Positions 59,705 to 63,544 of a stretch of DNA of 63,544 nt are shown here, one piece after another. Each line of letters opens with the position of its first letter. Within the stretch, counting starts at the first letter, position 1. Source of the DNA: Gammaproteobacteria bacterium (GTDB lineage: Bacteria; Pseudomonadota; Gammaproteobacteria; Pseudomonadales; Pseudohongiellaceae); the NCBI GenBank assembly GCA_018401885.1, contig JAGYKB010000013.1, forward strand, positions 1 to 63,544, given 5' to 3'. Made by a program: the position numbers and the translations under genes. A model generated the notes under the pieces. The model did not search any database and was not told the DNA's origin. It saw only the letters and a program-made list of their open reading frames with translations.

Positions 59705-60325
59705 TTAGGGTCTTTCCATGCTAAACACTGAGTCGGCGTCAACGCGCGCATAGTCGTTATAGCCAAGTCGGCTGATGATGCCCATCTTTCTGATGTCGAC
59801 GAGACCCTCATCGGTGAGTATCGAATCATCAATATGAATACCGACTACCTCGCCGAAAATCACGCGGTAATTGTCCGCTTCGGTCCAGCCGGGGACTTCG
59901 ACACTTTTGATATATCGGCATTCAAGGTGCACAGGCGCTTCGGCAATGCGAGGCGCTTTAACGAGTTGCGAAGGGATTGCGGTAAGTCCCGACAGCGCGA
60001 TTTCATCCACTTCGGGGCCCGCAGTCACAGAGCTCTGGTTCATCGCGTCACGGGTCTCCCAAGTCGCAAGATTGCAAACAAAATCGCCAGTTTGTTCGAT
60101 GTTGCGAGCCGAGTCCTTTAGCCGGTCGTCGTTGGCGCCGGCGCCTGCCGAAAACATCACAGTCGGCGGCTGGTAGCTCACGGCATTGAAGAAACTGTAG
60201 GGCGCGAGATTGTGAATACCGGCGGCGTCTACTGAGCTTATCCAACCGATAGGCCTTGGCACGATGAGGCTGTTAAACGGGTTTTTAGCAAGGCCGTGGT
60301 TTTTCTTCTTCGGTTCATAGAACAT
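59705..60325 (-). CDS. Flavin reductase-like FMN-binding protein
   Basis: The 206-residue protein has the flavin reductase-like split barrel with LIVPRPIGWISSVDAAGIHNLAPYSFFNAVSYQPPTVMFSAG, which binds FMN, and FVCNLATWETRDAMNQSS. Members are reductase partners of monooxygenases or stand-alone FMN proteins. No two-component flavin monooxygenase is present in the window. It could form a unit with the MFS gene that follows on the same strand. Confidence 0.86.
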   Translation of the reverse strand: MFYEPKKKNHGLAKNPFNSLIVPRPIGWISSVDAAGIHNLAPYSFFNAVSYQPPTVMFSAGAGANDDRLKDSARNIEQTGDFVCNLATWETRDAMNQSSVTAGPEVDEIALSGLTAIPSQLVKAPRIAEAPVHLECRYIKSVEVPGWTEADNYRVIFGEVVGIHIDDSILTDEGLVDIRKMGIISRLGYNDYARVDADSVFSMERP

Positions 60326-60501
60326 GGTGCGGGTGACTCCTTTGAGGGCTAGTTACAGCGATGAAGATAGCGTGTCTTTACGCTCGTGAATAGAACGGAG
60401 GTAGAGTAGGATGGGGTTTGGTGTTCGGAAAAAGCGATCACACTAATCGAAACAAAGCGTTATCCCGATGCATGCAGTAAGGCTATCCTGCAGTCTGTAA
60501 A

Positions 60502-60567
60502 GATCATCTACTCAGATGATCCGTGCGTTTACTGAAAAACAAGCGCCGGCGTTAGAGCCGGCTTTAT
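60502..60567 (+). promoter_or_regulatory. Two hairpins in the katG upstream region
   Basis: GATCATCT (60502-60509) pairs perfectly with AGATGATC (60514-60521) around ACTC. GCCGGC (60545-60550) pairs with GCCGGC (60557-60562) and is followed by TTTAT. The second resembles a weak terminator 35 bases before the katG start, so leader control is possible. I could not find a convincing OxyR site. Confidence 0.4.
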
Positions 60568-60575
60568 AAGGTTGA

Positions 60576-62813
<2,238 letters not shown>

Positions 62814-62819
62814 AAGCAC

Positions 62820-62866
62820 TTTGCTGCTACTCTCGCCTGCTAATGGCGAGAGTAGCGCAGGCAAAG
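62820..62866. terminator. Strong hairpin between katG and the nitroreductase gene
   Basis: GCTACTCTCGCC (62826-62837) pairs perfectly with GGCGAGAGTAGC (62845-62856) around TGCTAAT, and TTTGC/GCAAA can extend it outward. There is no T tract on either side, so it may stabilise the 3' ends of the two convergent transcripts rather than terminate them. Confidence 0.6.
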
Positions 62867-62872
62867 AAGTTG

Positions 62873-63544
62873 TTAGTCAAACCCTACAAAATGCACAAAA
62901 GTCTCTTCATTCGCTCTCGTCGCTTTCACTTTGTTGGCAGAGAACTCATCGTTCGGATACCCCATCGCAATGCACGTTAGGATATTCTGAGTTTCGGGAA
63001 TACCCGCATGCTCGCGAACAACCGGTGTCTGCATCACACCTTGACCGTTAATTACGGTGCCTAGCCCTCGCTCCCACGCAGCAAGGCAAATCGCGTGTGA
63101 AATAGCGCCAAGATCAAATTGAGCAATCGCTGCGGGCTCGAGAATCTTGTCATAGGTGAGTACGATAGAAACCGGCGCATCGAATTGGCGAAAGCCGCGC
63201 ATCACCCAGTCTTGTCGCTTTTCTTTGTCGTCGCGCGCTATCCCCATCGCGGCAAAAAGCTGTTTAGCTATCTCTACCTGTCTTTCCCGATGAATGCCTT
63301 CGTAGGCTTCTTTGGTTGGGAAGTCGCGCTGTGGCTTAATGCCAGCCAGCATTCGTTCGGTATTACCTTGGCGAATTTTGTCTAGCGGTTCGCCGGTGAC
63401 TACATACAGATTCCAAGGCTGAGTGTTCATCGACGAAGGCGCGCCTTTCGCAATATCGATAATCTCTTGAATGATTTTTTTAGGGACGGGATCGGTCTTG
63501 TAACCGCGCACGCTGCGACGGGTTCGGACGAGTGTTTCAAAATC
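62873..63544 (-). CDS. Nitroreductase family protein, N-terminus outside the window
   Basis: The frame stays open to the window edge at 63544 with DFETLVRTRRSVRGYKTDPVP, so the true start lies beyond it; RRSVRGY is the usual FMN-binding start of the family. APSSMNTQPWNLYVVTG and AAWERGLGTVINGQGVM follow, then NILTCIAMGYPNDE. The family reduces nitro groups, quinones or flavins with NAD(P)H. It is convergent with katG. At least 223 residues are visible. Confidence 0.88.
   Translation of the reverse strand, partial: DFETLVRTRRSVRGYKTDPVPKKIIQEIIDIAKGAPSSMNTQPWNLYVVTGEPLDKIRQGNTERMLAGIKPQRDFPTKEAYEGIHRERQVEIAKQLFAAMGIARDDKEKRQDWVMRGFRQFDAPVSIVLTYDKILEPAAIAQFDLGAISHAICLAAWERGLGTVINGQGVMQTPVVREHAGIPETQNILTCIAMGYPNDEFSANKVKATRANEETFVHFVGFD

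Noticed and set aside
60420..60500. OxyR site before katG
   Set aside because: Only scattered ATC and CTAT pieces are present; the four-part spacing of the OxyR motif is not met.

Overview
The window is a 63.5 kb chromosomal segment of a gammaproteobacterium. The core genes follow the well-known order dapB-carA-carB-greA-yhbY-rlmE-ftsH-folP-glmM-tpiA-secG-tRNA-Leu, then rimP-nusA-infB-rbfA-truB-rpsO-pnp, and their proteins read like Pseudomonas/Escherichia homologues. Base composition looks moderate and even, and I see no intact insertion sequence, prophage or CRISPR array. The many exported redox enzymes, a TonB receptor, a sodium/proton antiporter and a fused isobutyryl-CoA mutase suggest a free-living aerobic heterotroph, probably marine. 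The genus cannot be read from the sequence.

Layout. 1-12,700: housekeeping genes for dihydrodipicolinate, carbamoyl phosphate, transcript cleavage, ribosome maturation, membrane proteolysis, folate, cell-wall amino sugar, glycolysis and protein export, ending in tRNA-Leu(GAG). 12,760-30,040: an accessory block between tRNA-Leu and rimP, a stretch that in Escherichia and many relatives is short and carries only tRNAs. It holds an SDR, a GST, a TauD-type dioxygenase, an MDR dehydrogenase, a dienelactone hydrolase, and a group of signal-peptide-bearing enzymes: an alpha/beta hydrolase, an HpaI-type aldolase, a haem c/copper monooxygenase-like protein, a limonene-epoxide-hydrolase-like protein, a metalloprotease and a beta-lactamase-fold hydrolase. 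pntAB and the initiator tRNA, followed by a decayed tRNA copy, also lie here. 30,100-39,400: the nusA-infB and rpsO-pnp cluster with leader hairpins and terminators.

39,400-47,540: a second haem c/copper monooxygenase-like gene behind a perfect FNR/Anr-type box, an exported companion, icmF, an exported PHP-domain protein and a TIGR02647-like small protein. 47,530-52,650: a leftward gene set made of a Met-rich OprC/NosA-like TonB receptor, a Tat-exported Rieske protein, a PQQ-dehydrogenase-like protein with the Asp-x-Asp pattern of lanthanide enzymes, and a YqaA-like membrane protein; a 19-bp palindrome lies upstream. 52,950-63,544: a lipoprotein, an NhaC-type antiporter with a Lys1-type saccharopine dehydrogenase, a GH43-like propeller, a membrane protein, an MFS transporter, a flavin reductase, an exported catalase-peroxidase and a nitroreductase cut by the window edge.

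The strongest candidates for something undescribed are the receptor/Rieske/quinoprotein gene set with its palindrome, and the concentration of exported oxygenase, epoxide-hydrolase-like and aldolase enzymes in the tRNA-bounded block. All functional links between accessory genes are inference from adjacency and motifs.
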